A stretch of DNA of 64,000 nucleotides, from positions 1 to 64,000 of the forward strand of contig JBAQYF010000006.1 in NCBI GenBank assembly GCA_049299895.1, given 5' to 3'. The translations under genes and the position numbers were made by a program. The notes under the pieces were generated by a model, which ran no database searches, had not been told where the DNA came from, and worked only from the letters and a program-made list of their open reading frames with translations. Shown in pieces: positions 22,627-31,954 of the stretch. How positions within the stretch are numbered: position 1 is the stretch's first letter; each line of letters begins with the position of its first letter. This stretch comes from CAIYYO01 sp049299895 (lineage in GTDB: Archaea > Altiarchaeota > Altiarchaeia > IMC4 > QMZM01).

Positions 22627-23847
22627 CCTGTATCTCAATGCATCCACTGGTTTCATCTTTGCAGCCCGCATGGCCGGGAAATATCCGGAAGCGCACCCTA
22701 CCAGTATGGAGAACACCATTGCACCGAGTAGGAGATCCGGTCCTGCGTATAGGGCGAACTCTGTTATCCCGTATGCTATCACTATCTTTTCACCGACAAA
22801 GCTTGCGGCCAAGCCCAGTATTATGCCGATTATCCCGCCGACGAGTCCGAGCAGGCCTGATTCAGCCATGAATATCAGGAGTATGTCGTTGTTTCGCGCT
22901 CCGATGGATTTCATGACCCCTATCTGCCGGGTGCGCTCAATAACCGAGGTGTACATCGTTGTCATTATGCCGACCCCGCCGACGAAAAGCGAAATGGCGG
23001 CGATCCCGGATAATACCAGGGTCACTATGCTCAGGACGGTCTTGAATGAAGCAATCATGCTTTCCGCCGTAGTGACAGAGAAGTCTTCCTCTTTTTCCTT
23101 GACATTGCGGTGACGCCTTAGGTTTTCTTTTATATTCTCTGCGACATCAGATGGATCGTAGCCCTTCTGCACCTTCACGGAGATGGTTGCGTAATCGTCT
23201 TCTATTTGGAATACTTCTTTTGCCGCATCCTCGGGTATCACCACCCTGAGGTTATCCATCGGGTTTCCGGTGTCCTCCTTTACCCCTGCGACTGTGAATT
23301 CGGTATTATTTATTAGTATCTTGCTCCCGACTCTCATGTCTTTTTCGAACCGGTCTATGCCGAGAGCGGGCCCGATCAGGGCCTTGTATTTGTCGCCTTT
23401 TTTCAAATAGGTCCCAGTCTCAACATTCTGAAACTGGGCATCCTTAAAGAACTGAAAGTATTTTGAATCGGTGGATATGCCTTGGACCATCAAGTACTTG
23501 GTCTTTTTATTATACTCCACACTCGCAGTCTGCATAATGACACCGACTGCAAATTCCACCCCCCGCGTCTTACGGACGGTGTCGAGGTCGCTGTCTCCAA
23601 GCTTCGCCGAGGACATGCTGCTCCCGGGCGCAGAATTCATGATACCCCCTCCTCCGGGGCTGATTGCAATGCGGTCTCCGCCGACTTTTTCGAACTGCCG
23701 GTCTATGTAGTGCTGCAGGCCCTGGCCCAGGGAGATAAGGGTCACGACTGCCATTATCCCGATGAATACGCCCATCATAGTGAGCCAGCTTCTGAGCTTC
23801 CGGTTAGCCATGCCGTCGAGGGCAAGCTTGAAATAGTCCTCCCACAT
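22624..23847 (-). CDS. MacB/FtsX-type ABC transporter permease 1
   Basis: A 407-residue permease paralogous to the one at 21353: MWEDYFKLALDGMANRKLRSWLTMMGVFIGIMAVVTLISLG at the N-terminus, a MacB-core domain with Gly-rich start (ISPGGGGIMNSAPG), and the C-terminal three-helix FtsX module with FVGGVGIMTTMYTSVIERTRQIGVMKSIGARN and MKPVDALRYR at the end. With its paralogue it probably forms a heterodimeric channel energised by the ATPase at 25538 and linked to the surface protein at 23890. Confidence 0.94.
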   Translation of the reverse strand: MWEDYFKLALDGMANRKLRSWLTMMGVFIGIMAVVTLISLGQGLQHYIDRQFEKVGGDRIAISPGGGGIMNSAPGSSMSSAKLGDSDLDTVRKTRGVEFAVGVIMQTASVEYNKKTKYLMVQGISTDSKYFQFFKDAQFQNVETGTYLKKGDKYKALIGPALGIDRFEKDMRVGSKILINNTEFTVAGVKEDTGNPMDNLRVVIPEDAAKEVFQIEDDYATISVKVQKGYDPSDVAENIKENLRRHRNVKEKEEDFSVTTAESMIASFKTVLSIVTLVLSGIAAISLFVGGVGIMTTMYTSVIERTRQIGVMKSIGARNNDILLIFMAESGLLGLVGGIIGIILGLAASFVGEKIVIAYGITEFALYAGPDLLLGAMVFSILVGCASGYFPAMRAAKMKPVDALRYR

Positions 23848-23889
23848 GTTTCAGACAAAAGATAAAAAAAATAAAATAAAATAAAAGGT

Positions 23890-25536
23890 TCAGCCTTTTT
23901 TCTTGAATAGTTTCGAGTCCAAAAAGCCGATCACTGCGCCTACCAGCTTGAAGAGGAACCATAGGACGATGACTGCAATTACTATCCCTATTATCCCGCC
24001 TACCGCCGCTATCAGGATGGAGACCGGGCTTCCGGTGGGTTGTTTCTGCGCGTATTCCTGCATGGACAAAACTGAGAGCTCCAGGTTCACCGGGTCTATG
24101 TGGTCCAGGTTGCTATTCTGTTCCTTGTAGGATACTTCGAAACGGATGGGCATCTTTCCGGAGGATACGTTGTTTACCAACTGTATCTCGAATTCCTGGC
24201 TGTCTGTCGCGTCGGAGTCGAGGTTGCCTATGTATACTTCGTTCGACGAGGTCACGTCATAGTTCTCTGTCGGGAGCAGCTTGAGGTTCAGGAATTTTAC
24301 CTGGGCGAATCCTTTGTTGACTACGGTAACGGTTATCATCCCTTTCGTTCCTTCGGTGAAGAGGTCTGTTTTCTCCAGGAACACCTTTATTTCGGGTTTT
24401 CCATCCACCTGCATGCCTATAGACTTCTGCGTGGAGTGCTTTACTCCGGCCTGGTCGAAGTAGTCTATGCTGACGGGTATGTTGTAGGATTTTATGTCCG
24501 CAGCCGAGTCGACCGACGCCTGGAATATCAGGGACTTTGATTCCTTGCTTTTGAACTGGCCGATGTATATCTCCGACGACCCTATGGCCGTGAACGGAGA
24601 GTCGAAGTTCAGAGTCACGCTGGCATCTTCAGCAGACGCGCTCCCCACGTTCTCAAGGCTTACGGTTATGTTTGTCGTGGAGCCGGGGCTTGCGCCCAAA
24701 TATGATACGCCGATGACCTTGAAGTCCACGTCAAATCGCTGGACTTCGATGCCGATTGGCAGGGTCTCTTTCAGGGAATTCCCCGATACGTCGTAGTACT
24801 CCAAAAGCAGGCCAAACGAGCATACGCCCACGTCGCTCGGCTGTATCACGTATTCTATCCCGAAGCTGCCGCCCTTACCCAGGTCGCCTACGTAGACCTT
24901 CGAGGAACCGATCAATGATGCGCACGCAGTAGTGCCTGCAGGAGCAAGCGTTGCCGTGACGCTTCTTGCTGCGTCCTGGTTCGTCCCGCGTATCACGAGT
25001 TTCGAGGACATGTCTTTATAGAAGCTCCCTTTTTCCACGGATACCTGGAAATTTGCGTCTCCGTATACGCGGATGGGGAGGTCCCATACCGTGAGCTGGT
25101 CGTTCTTCCTCTCGCCTTCCTCGTTGTAGCCGTCATAACTTATCCGCACCGAGGTTGTGTGCAGGCCTACGTATGCGTTCTTGGATACTGATATCGTGGC
25201 GGAGACCGTTTTTGATTCAAGAGGCTCTATGCGGCCCACGTCAAATTTCTTGTTGACTGATATGTCGCCAGTCCCTGGGATGTTCACGACTACGTCCTCA
25301 GCGGCCTGCGTGCCTACGTTCTTTATGACGACGGTCAATAGGCCGGAGTCTCCTGCTTTCAGGTTCGTGTCGACTCGCGTCAGGTCGTAGTCCAGCACCA
25401 TGTTGGTCGGGGCGACCCTTGCAATAGTGGTCGCCGTCCCGTATGCAGCCGTTGCAGCGGCGGCGTGAGCAGACCCCCCAAGTATCGCAAATATCGTCAG
25501 CAGCATCATTCCGTTTAAAAATCTTTTCGCATCCAT
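23890..25536 (-). CDS. COG1361-type S-layer-like protein of the efflux operon
   Basis: A 548-residue exported protein: signal peptide MDAKRFLNGMMLLTIFAILGGSAHA, about four repeated CARDB/NPCBM-like beta domains (motifs such as DSGLLTVVIKNVGTQAAEDVVV and TNITVSLENVGSASAEDASV), and a C-terminal helix (VSILIAAVGGIIGIVIAVIVLWFLFKLVG) that anchors it. The ATG at 25536 has a GAGG ribosome site 8-10 bases upstream and touches the ATPase stop at 25538. In this operon it takes the place of the membrane-fusion/adaptor protein of bacterial MacAB pumps, suggesting it links the transporter to the outside; this role is inference. Confidence 0.88.
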   Translation of the reverse strand: MDAKRFLNGMMLLTIFAILGGSAHAAAATAAYGTATTIARVAPTNMVLDYDLTRVDTNLKAGDSGLLTVVIKNVGTQAAEDVVVNIPGTGDISVNKKFDVGRIEPLESKTVSATISVSKNAYVGLHTTSVRISYDGYNEEGERKNDQLTVWDLPIRVYGDANFQVSVEKGSFYKDMSSKLVIRGTNQDAARSVTATLAPAGTTACASLIGSSKVYVGDLGKGGSFGIEYVIQPSDVGVCSFGLLLEYYDVSGNSLKETLPIGIEVQRFDVDFKVIGVSYLGASPGSTTNITVSLENVGSASAEDASVTLNFDSPFTAIGSSEIYIGQFKSKESKSLIFQASVDSAADIKSYNIPVSIDYFDQAGVKHSTQKSIGMQVDGKPEIKVFLEKTDLFTEGTKGMITVTVVNKGFAQVKFLNLKLLPTENYDVTSSNEVYIGNLDSDATDSQEFEIQLVNNVSSGKMPIRFEVSYKEQNSNLDHIDPVNLELSVLSMQEYAQKQPTGSPVSILIAAVGGIIGIVIAVIVLWFLFKLVGAVIGFLDSKLFKKKG

Positions 25537-25537
25537 T

Positions 25538-26362
25538 TTAGTTGCCTCTCTTTGTTTTATTGTTATCGTGTCTTTTATCATTTGTTTTATCGTGCGCAGG
25601 AGTTGATCCGTCTTGCTCATGCCTCCGTTCAGGCCGGCAGACGCTCTCGTGATCCGGGTTCTCCCCGGTGGATTCTATGACCCCGTCTTTTATCCTCACA
25701 GAGCGTTCCGCGTATTTTGCGATATCCGTGTCGTGTGTTACCATGATAATTGTTTTCCCTTCGTCGCAGTGCAACGTGGAGAGCATCTCCATGACCTCTT
25801 TCCCGGTTTTCTGGTCAAGGTTTCCTGTCGGCTCGTCCGCGAGTATGACCGCAGGATCGTTTGCAAGGGATCGTGCTATCGCCACCCTCTGCTGCTGTCC
25901 CCCGGATAGTTCGGTCGGCCGGTGGTTGAGTCTTTTTCCAAGGTCTACCAGTTCCAGGAGTTCTTTTGCCTTCTTTTCTCTTATATCTTTCGGGGTGTTC
26001 TGGAAGGTCATCGGGAGCATCACATTCTCCAGGGCGGAGAGACCGGGCATGAGGTTGAATGTCTGGAATATGAAGCCTATCTTTCTCCCCCGTATCTGGG
26101 CGAGGTCGCTCTCATGGAGTTTTGAGATATCCTGCCCGTCCAAAAGGACGCTTCCCCTGGTCGGGACGTCCAGGCATCCTACCATGTTCATAGCGGTCGA
26201 TTTCCCCGAACCGGACGGACCCATTATAGAAACGAACTCGCCGCGGTATATCTTCAGGGAAAGGCCTCTTAGCGCCGCTACTTCGACGTCTCCCATCGTG
26301 TAGATCTTCCACACGTCCTTGAGTTCTATGACTGGTTCTTTGTTCTTTGAATGCTCCGACAT
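25538..26362 (-). CDS. MacB/LolD-type ABC transporter ATPase
   Basis: A 274-residue ATP-binding protein: Walker A GPSGSGKST, Q-loop FIFQTFNLMPGLSALENVMLP, signature ELSGGQQQRVAIARSLA, Walker B VILADEPTGNLD and switch IIMVTHDTDIAKYAER, all characteristic of the LolD/MacB/FtsE group. The ~40 residues after the fold are polar and Lys/His/Asp-rich, and not typical of the family. It lies between the regulator (26395) and the surface protein in one operon with the two permeases. Confidence 0.96.
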   Translation of the reverse strand: MSEHSKNKEPVIELKDVWKIYTMGDVEVAALRGLSLKIYRGEFVSIMGPSGSGKSTAMNMVGCLDVPTRGSVLLDGQDISKLHESDLAQIRGRKIGFIFQTFNLMPGLSALENVMLPMTFQNTPKDIREKKAKELLELVDLGKRLNHRPTELSGGQQQRVAIARSLANDPAVILADEPTGNLDQKTGKEVMEMLSTLHCDEGKTIIMVTHDTDIAKYAERSVRIKDGVIESTGENPDHESVCRPERRHEQDGSTPAHDKTNDKRHDNNKTKRGN

Positions 26363-26394
26363 TTTAGTAGTTTATATTGGTTTTGCCGAATAAA

Positions 26395-26910
26395 TCAGGG
26401 ATTATAAGTCCTCAGACCGCTTCCTGCTTTTCCCGCGGATATATTGTCCATGTCTTCTATCATGTGCTTGAGTATCTTTTCGAATTCCACCATCTGAGAG
26501 TAGTGGTCCCTGACTATCTCGTATTTCCTGCGGGCCCGCTCGTCCCCGGATCTGTTCTTGTATTTTTTTAGTATGGGGGGCAATAGTTCCATCGCGGTCT
26601 TTACGCCGTTCTCATAGGCCATTGCCAGTTTCTGCTTGTTGAGTTTGAGTATGTCCTTGTCCATGTAGAAATATGCTTTCCGGGTCTTGGGTTTTTTTAC
26701 CCTTCTTACAAAACCGTGCGTTTCCAGCATCTTCATCATGTTGGAAATAGATGCGAGACTATAGCCTGTCCTCTTGGCCAGATCGTCCATGGCGACCGCA
26801 TCAGGCTCGATAAACAGTATGGCGATGACCGTACCGGGCATGTCCCCGTGGCCGAAAGACCTGCCCGAGGCATTGAAATAGTCTATGAAGTCCTTGTCTA
26901 TACTATCCAT
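26395..26910 (-). CDS. GbsR/MarR-type transcriptional regulator
   Basis: A 171-residue winged-helix protein of the GbsR-like MarR group: DDLAKRTGYSLASISNMMKMLETHGFVRRVKKPKTRKAYFYMDKD contains the recognition helix and wing, and the C-terminal helical half (KYEIVRDHYSQMVEFEKILKHMIED) would form the dimer. It is the first gene of the five-gene efflux operon, 32 bases before the ATPase, and probably controls it. Upstream (26915-26945, minus strand) an A/T-rich CTTTTATAAAATATT looks like the TATA box, with dyad symmetry that may be the operator. Confidence 0.88.
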   Translation of the reverse strand: MDSIDKDFIDYFNASGRSFGHGDMPGTVIAILFIEPDAVAMDDLAKRTGYSLASISNMMKMLETHGFVRRVKKPKTRKAYFYMDKDILKLNKQKLAMAYENGVKTAMELLPPILKKYKNRSGDERARRKYEIVRDHYSQMVEFEKILKHMIEDMDNISAGKAGSGLRTYNP

Positions 26911-26995
26911 TATTTTACGTCTTTTAATATTTTATAAAAGTTATGAATTATATTATTTGCAGATTATATATATAAAAAGCAGAAGAGGGAAAACG

Positions 26996-27970
26996 TCATT
27001 GTATCCCATAGGATATCTCAAGCATGCGGATGTTGAGTACGACTATCACGAACAGCACGTAGAGCATTATGAGGGCTACTCCTTCCTGCCAGAGTATGTG
27101 TTTTTCCACTTCCACGAAGGTCGTGAACAGGAATGCGACGACCACCATGAAAAATGCGCTGACGAGAAACAGGAACATGTTCGGCTGAATGGGGGTATTG
27201 CTCACTAGAGCAACCGTCCCAAGGACCAGCGTATTATTCGCTACAACGCTTCCTATGATGTCCCCGAACGCCATGTACTTGTGCTTCATCAGTATCGCGC
27301 CGGAACCGAATATCAGCTCGGGCAACGTAGTTCCTATCGAGATCAGGAACAGGCCTACGAGTATCGAAGGGGACAACAGATCGGATGCGAGAGCCGTCGA
27401 ATATTTTACCAGGAACTGTGCGCTTGCAAGCAGGAGAAAAACGGACGCGATCGCAATAAAAGAGTTCTGCAGGAAGTCTGCGTGGGATATCTTTTCCCCT
27501 GTTTCCTCTTTAAAGCGGCTCCTCTGGACGAATATCCTCGTTATATAGAGAAAAAACGCAGATATCAGGAGGAAACCGTCGAAGCGGTCCAGGCTGCTTC
27601 CCATCAGCATAAGCACGAGGGGCATTATCGTTATGACGAACATGTACAGGGTATCGGTCTGCACGGCTTTTGTTTCCATCCGGATGCCTTTTCGCAGGAG
27701 AGCCATCACGCCCACGACCAGGGTAAGGTCTATTATGTTGCTTCCAAGGACATTGCCAAGCGAAAGCTCGGGATTCCCCTCCACGGCAGACGTAACGCCT
27801 ATGAAGAGCTCCGGGATAGAGGTAGCGATGGCAACTATCATAAAACCCACTATGAAATCCGTCATCCCGAAGTAAAATGCGACCTTCGTTAAGGACTTCA
27901 CCAAAAGCTCCGCCGTAACTATCAAAACAAGGCAGGAAGCCATGAAGAAAAACAACGCAGTCATTAACAT
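26996..27970 (-). CDS. Calcium/sodium:cation exchanger (CaCA family)
   Basis: A ~324-residue membrane antiporter with about ten helices in two inverted halves. The two alpha-repeats are visible: ATSIPELFIGVTSAVEGN then LGNVLGSNIIDLTLVVG in the first half, and ISIGTTLPELIFGSGAIL then FGDIIGSVVANNTLVLG in the second. The acidic residues in these repeats bind the cation. The start at 27970 (MLMTALFFFMASCLVL) is preferred because the upstream codons do not extend a helix. It is an inner-membrane transporter for Ca2+ or a similar ion against Na+ or K+; specificity is unknown. Confidence 0.92.
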   Translation of the reverse strand: MLMTALFFFMASCLVLIVTAELLVKSLTKVAFYFGMTDFIVGFMIVAIATSIPELFIGVTSAVEGNPELSLGNVLGSNIIDLTLVVGVMALLRKGIRMETKAVQTDTLYMFVITIMPLVLMLMGSSLDRFDGFLLISAFFLYITRIFVQRSRFKEETGEKISHADFLQNSFIAIASVFLLLASAQFLVKYSTALASDLLSPSILVGLFLISIGTTLPELIFGSGAILMKHKYMAFGDIIGSVVANNTLVLGTVALVSNTPIQPNMFLFLVSAFFMVVVAFLFTTFVEVEKHILWQEGVALIMLYVLFVIVVLNIRMLEISYGIQ

Positions 27971-28080
27971 TTTCTTAACAGATATACTTTTACCCGGACC
28001 AATATAAAAACTGCACTTAATGCGCACTTATTAACCTCTTTGACAATAAACAATATGGAACAACATACAGAGGTCCGCGC

Positions 28081-29736
28081 GTGCTAAAAAAAATACCCAG
28101 GAAGATTAGGAATCTGCAGAGAAGCAGGGAGATAGGGAACGTCCTCATAAAGCAGGGATTCGGAGCAATCATCCAGAGGATAGAACTGCGGCTACCCCTG
28201 ACGAAAAAACCGGGAAAGGGCGTCGAGAACATACCTGCTCCCGTGAGGGCGAGGCTCGTCCTAGAGGAATTGGGTCCGACGTTCATCAAATTCGGGCAGA
28301 TACTCTCGATGCGCCCGGAACTAATACCCGCCGAATACATAGAAGAGCTGAAAAAATTGCAGGACAACGTACCCTCATTTTCCTACGAGGAAGCCGCAGA
28401 GATGATAAAAAAAGAGCTCGGCTCCCCGGTCAACGAGATATTCGAATCATTCGACAAAGAACCCATCGCGGCGGCGTCCATTTCCCAGGTGCACAAGGCG
28501 ATCCTCAACGGCGAAGACGTCGTAGTAAAGGTCCAGAGGCCCAGGATAGAATCGGACATAGAGGCGGACCTCGACATACTCTTTGAACTTGCAAGGCTTA
28601 TCTCAAAGCACATACCCGAAAGCAACCTCTACGACCCGGTAGGAATAGTGAGCGAATTCTCCAAGAGCATCAGAAAGGAATTAGACTTCATGGTGGAGGC
28701 AAGGAACGCGGACAAATTCAAGAGGAACTTTACGGGATACGCGGGCGTCTACGTTCCCCCCATCTACTGGGAGGCGAGCGGGAAAAGAGTCCTTACCATG
28801 GAGATGATACGCGGAGAGAAAGTAGAGACCAGCATAAAGGACCTGGACGCAGAGGAACGCAAAACCCTCGCGGACATTATCGCAAAATCGTACATGAAGC
28901 AGATATTCGAGGACGGCTTCTTCCACGGGGACCCCCACCCGGGAAACATCGTCATAGTGGACCGGGAGGTCATCGCCTACATGGACTTCGGCATAATGGG
29001 GAGGGTCGACGAATACATGAAAGACCGGCTCTCAAGCCTGTTCATCGCGATAATACAGAAGAACCGGGAGCGCATAGTAGACGAACTCCTGGACATCGGG
29101 ATCACCGGAGACGAAACGTCCATACCGGAATTCAGAAACGACATAGGGGAGATAATAGACGAATACTACGGCACGGAACTAAAGCAGGTGGACATCCCCA
29201 CGATGATGAACGACGTGCTTAAAACCGCAATAAAACACAGGATAAAGATCCCCGCGAACTTCACGCTCCTCATAAAGACGCTCGCCAACATGGAAGGCCT
29301 CTGCCAGAGCCTCTCCGCTGAATTCAACTTCACGGAGACTGCTAAGCCCTTCGTGGAATCGATGGTCGCAGAAAGGGTCTCACCGAAAAGGGTGTTCTCC
29401 AAGTTCGTTGAGAACCTCTCGGAGATAAACGAATCGGTAACGGTCCTCCCCAGGAAAGTGAACCAGGTATTAAACAAACTACAGCAGGGGAAACTGGTAA
29501 TAGACCTCGAGCACAAGGGCTTGAGCAAGATGATAGGAGAACTTGACACCATGACAAACAGGATAGCGACAAGCCTCATCGTATCCGCGCTGATAATCGG
29601 CTCATCCGTGATAATGCTCGCTGGAAAAGGGCCTCTCCTCTTCGATTTCCCGGTGGTCGGGATAGTCGGCTACATGACCGCGGGATTCATCGGGTTCTTC
29701 CTGGTGTTATCGGTCCTCAGGAGCGGAAAATACTAG
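28081..29736 (+). CDS. AarF/UbiB (ABC1) kinase-like protein
   Basis: A 551-residue UbiB/ADCK-family protein, an atypical kinase linked elsewhere to isoprenoid quinone or lipid metabolism. Motifs: LGPTFIKFGQILSMRPELIP (KxGQ), AAASISQVHKAIL (the Ala-rich nucleotide loop), VVKVQRPRI (catalytic Lys), GFFHGDPHPGNIVI and AYMDFGIMGRV (metal and catalytic loop). Two C-terminal membrane helices follow (TSLIVSALIIGSSVIMLAG and IVGYMTAGFIGFFLVLSVL). The start is GTG at 28081, with GAGGT 7 bases upstream; an ATG at 28055 is out of frame. It precedes the phasin-like gene, a frequent neighbour pair. Confidence 0.94.
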   Translation: MLKKIPRKIRNLQRSREIGNVLIKQGFGAIIQRIELRLPLTKKPGKGVENIPAPVRARLVLEELGPTFIKFGQILSMRPELIPAEYIEELKKLQDNVPSFSYEEAAEMIKKELGSPVNEIFESFDKEPIAAASISQVHKAILNGEDVVVKVQRPRIESDIEADLDILFELARLISKHIPESNLYDPVGIVSEFSKSIRKELDFMVEARNADKFKRNFTGYAGVYVPPIYWEASGKRVLTMEMIRGEKVETSIKDLDAEERKTLADIIAKSYMKQIFEDGFFHGDPHPGNIVIVDREVIAYMDFGIMGRVDEYMKDRLSSLFIAIIQKNRERIVDELLDIGITGDETSIPEFRNDIGEIIDEYYGTELKQVDIPTMMNDVLKTAIKHRIKIPANFTLLIKTLANMEGLCQSLSAEFNFTETAKPFVESMVAERVSPKRVFSKFVENLSEINESVTVLPRKVNQVLNKLQQGKLVIDLEHKGLSKMIGELDTMTNRIATSLIVSALIIGSSVIMLAGKGPLLFDFPVVGIVGYMTAGFIGFFLVLSVLRSGKY

Positions 29737-29789
29737 CCAGAAAAGGATTTATTATACAATAGTAAATAGATTACCAACAGATTACTTCA

Positions 29790-30098
29790 ATGCGACAAAA
29801 AATGGACGAATACACGCGCAAACTCGCGCTACTGGGGATCGGAATAGCGGCCCTCACGCGCGAAAAGGCAGAGGAGATAGTAAATGAATTCATTGAAACA
29901 GGAGACATCTCAGAAGACGAGGGAAAGAAGATGGTAAAAGACCTGATGAACAGCAGCACAAAGCATAAAGGCGCCCTCGAGAAAAAGATCGAAGACGAAG
30001 TAAAGAAAGCCGCTGCGAAACTGAACCTGGCGTCAAAAGAAGACATAAAACGCCTGGAGAAGAAGATCGCCGCGCTCGAAAAAGGGAGGAAAAAGTAG
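29790..30098 (+). CDS. Phasin-like / PhaF-type small helical protein
   Basis: A 102-residue, largely helical protein: KLALLGIGIAALTREKAEEIVNEFIETGDISEDEGKKMVKDLM, then a Lys/Glu coiled-coil with KEDIKRLEKKIAALEKGRKK. This matches the COG3937 'polyhydroxyalkanoate synthesis regulator phasin' pattern, which is often next to AarF/UbiB genes and not evidence that PHA is made here. The TATA-like ttattatacaatagtaaa lies 25-45 bases upstream. Confidence 0.8.
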   Translation: MRQKMDEYTRKLALLGIGIAALTREKAEEIVNEFIETGDISEDEGKKMVKDLMNSSTKHKGALEKKIEDEVKKAAAKLNLASKEDIKRLEKKIAALEKGRKK

Positions 30099-30214
30099 GC
30101 CGGATACCCTTTCTTTTTATATTCTACAGAGTATTTTTTTCCGATCGCTTGTTTCTTTCGGATCCCTAAAACATCCGGCAACGCATTTGCAGGATGATCT
30201 GAACGGGGAGATGC

Positions 30215-30465
30215 ATGATGAACATCAAAAAAAAGATTTGCCTTGTTCACGGCAGGCATGGCACTTGCAATGATATTATCGTTCCACCTGCTGCTGAACA
30301 TATTCATACTGTCGAACTTGCAGGAACAGGAAACAAAATACGTTAAATACTCGGTCGAACGGCTGGATTCCGCATTCTCGACACGCCTGGACTATCTTTC
30401 CAGCGTCGTCAGCGACTGGGCGGTATGGGACCCATCATACGAGTTTATCCGCGGCAACGACATAA
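30215..30465 (+). pseudogene. CHASE4 sensor protein, truncated and frameshifted
   Basis: From ATG 30215 the frame begins MMNIKKKIC. Removing one base from the run of eight A at 30227-30234 gives a continuous MMNIKKRFALFTAGMALAMILSF, followed by LLNIFILSNLQEQETKYVKY, SVERLDSAFSTRLDYLSSVV and SDWAVWDPSYEFIRGND. This is a membrane helix and the start of a CHASE4 extracellular sensor domain (the SDWAVWDPSYEF motif), as found in histidine kinases and diguanylate cyclases. The homology stops at about 30463, where the sequence switches to the opposite-strand surface gene. The kinase part is gone. Confidence 0.75.
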
Positions 30466-31928
30466 TGCCCCCCGTTCAAATGAACCGTATTAATGCCGAG
30501 AACGTTCGAGCCCCCATGCATATACGACCCTGGAAAACTGAAATTATAAGGACCTGCTGGGATCATGTTCTCCAAACTGCCTATTTGCTGGCCGTTCATG
30601 CCAAAAAAGACGCTATGAGGTTGTACACCACTGTAAGGAGTGAAAGAAGTGAATAATTCACCATCATACACATCAAGCGTATCGTAAAACCAGGGAAGAC
30701 CAAAACGAACACCAATATTCGGCTTATTAGTACAATACCAATCACTTATATCAACGCACAACTCACCATCATCGATAAGAACAGGAAAAACACCACTTCC
30801 TTCAGGAACAGAACCCGCATACTCTGCTGAAATAACGGTCTCAGGATCCTTAGCATATATCAATCCAGAGATGTTCGTGAAATTCGCATATAATGTAGGA
30901 ATAACCTCAAAACGAGTAGATACACCACTATCCAGCTTACCGTGATTGATGACCGGATTGAATGTGACGTTCGATTTGATGGAATCATCCGCGTAGACCA
31001 TCAAATCGGTCAAGGTGTCGCCGTAGTTGCGGATCTCATACGTCTTAGCCAGCGTATGATTATCTACTGCAACCTCCGTGACAGTGAAATTGATATTGGG
31101 AATACGCACCGAGACGTGCACGACAGCATTGTCGGAAATGTTATCCGCATCCAAATTCTTCAAAGAAACGGGAATGTCATACTCGCCCAAAACAGCATCC
31201 TGCGCATGAACCATGAAATCAACGCCAACAGTCTCTCCGGGCGGGACGGTAACGTTCTGATCAACAGAGCCGTTACCCGTGAATCCGACGATAAGGTCGG
31301 AATACGAGTTATTGACCTCTAATAGTAGTTCATGCACCTTTGTATCCGTATTTCGGACATTTATCGTCGTATGCTGGTTGTAATCCCGTTCAACCGTGTA
31401 CGAATACGTCTTCTGCGTGAATACGACCCCGTTGTCGACGTAAAGTGATCGATTCTCGCTTACTGCGCAGCCGCAGGCGGAGCAGCTTTTGACATACCAT
31501 CCATAGCCGGTATTCCGTGTAAGGTTTGTCTGGATTGCATGTAGTAAACCGTCCAGGGATTCGAATACTTCGTAATCCGTCGCGTTGTCCGATCTAAGAT
31601 ACAGCTTCCCGGTAGCGTTTGAGCTTGTCCTGTAGCTGATCAGTGCTTCGGTGGAACTAATGATCGACGAATCTTTCGGTGACAGGTCGCGTATATCCGG
31701 CGCAGGGCCGATTTCCAGGCTTGCCTGCGCACTGCCTTCCAGACTTGAGACGTTTAACGCGTACGTTCCCGCAGCGCCGCAGTCTTGTGGTACGTTTACG
31801 TTGAGCTGGATGTTTTCCGATTCGTGCGGGTTTAGTATCCCTGCGCTCTTTTCGATGTCGTACCATCCTACTGCAAGGCCCGTAACGCTTAGATTGTATG
31901 CCCTTGCAGCGCCGTTGGGATTGTTCAA
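30435..31928 (-). CDS. C-terminal part of the LamG surface protein (shifted frame)
   Basis: This frame continues the protein that starts at 34252: upstream codons in the same frame read SYPSTNHISGEGKTSVGGSS before EYTISLNNPNGAARAYNLS, with no plausible new start or signal peptide. It holds several CARDB-like beta domains (for example NINFTVTEVAVDNHTLAKTYEIRNYGDTLTDLMV) and a jelly-roll-like end (NMIPAGPYNFSFPG then LGINTVHLNGGHYV). The last residues VVAADKLV are encoded antisense to the CHASE4 remnant, so the natural C-terminus appears to have been lost in a rearrangement near 30463. Confidence 0.65.
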   Translation of the reverse strand: MNNPNGAARAYNLSVTGLAVGWYDIEKSAGILNPHESENIQLNVNVPQDCGAAGTYALNVSSLEGSAQASLEIGPAPDIRDLSPKDSSIISSTEALISYRTSSNATGKLYLRSDNATDYEVFESLDGLLHAIQTNLTRNTGYGWYVKSCSACGCAVSENRSLYVDNGVVFTQKTYSYTVERDYNQHTTINVRNTDTKVHELLLEVNNSYSDLIVGFTGNGSVDQNVTVPPGETVGVDFMVHAQDAVLGEYDIPVSLKNLDADNISDNAVVHVSVRIPNINFTVTEVAVDNHTLAKTYEIRNYGDTLTDLMVYADDSIKSNVTFNPVINHGKLDSGVSTRFEVIPTLYANFTNISGLIYAKDPETVISAEYAGSVPEGSGVFPVLIDDGELCVDISDWYCTNKPNIGVRFGLPWFYDTLDVYDGELFTSFTPYSGVQPHSVFFGMNGQQIGSLENMIPAGPYNFSFPGSYMHGGSNVLGINTVHLNGGHYVVAADKLV

Positions 31929-31954
31929 GCTTATCGTATACTCGCTACTGCCGC

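Noticed and set aside
30942..31322. 126-codon plus-strand frame opposite the surface gene
   Set aside because: It is antisense to the CARDB-like domains of the minus-strand protein, with no start signals or homology.
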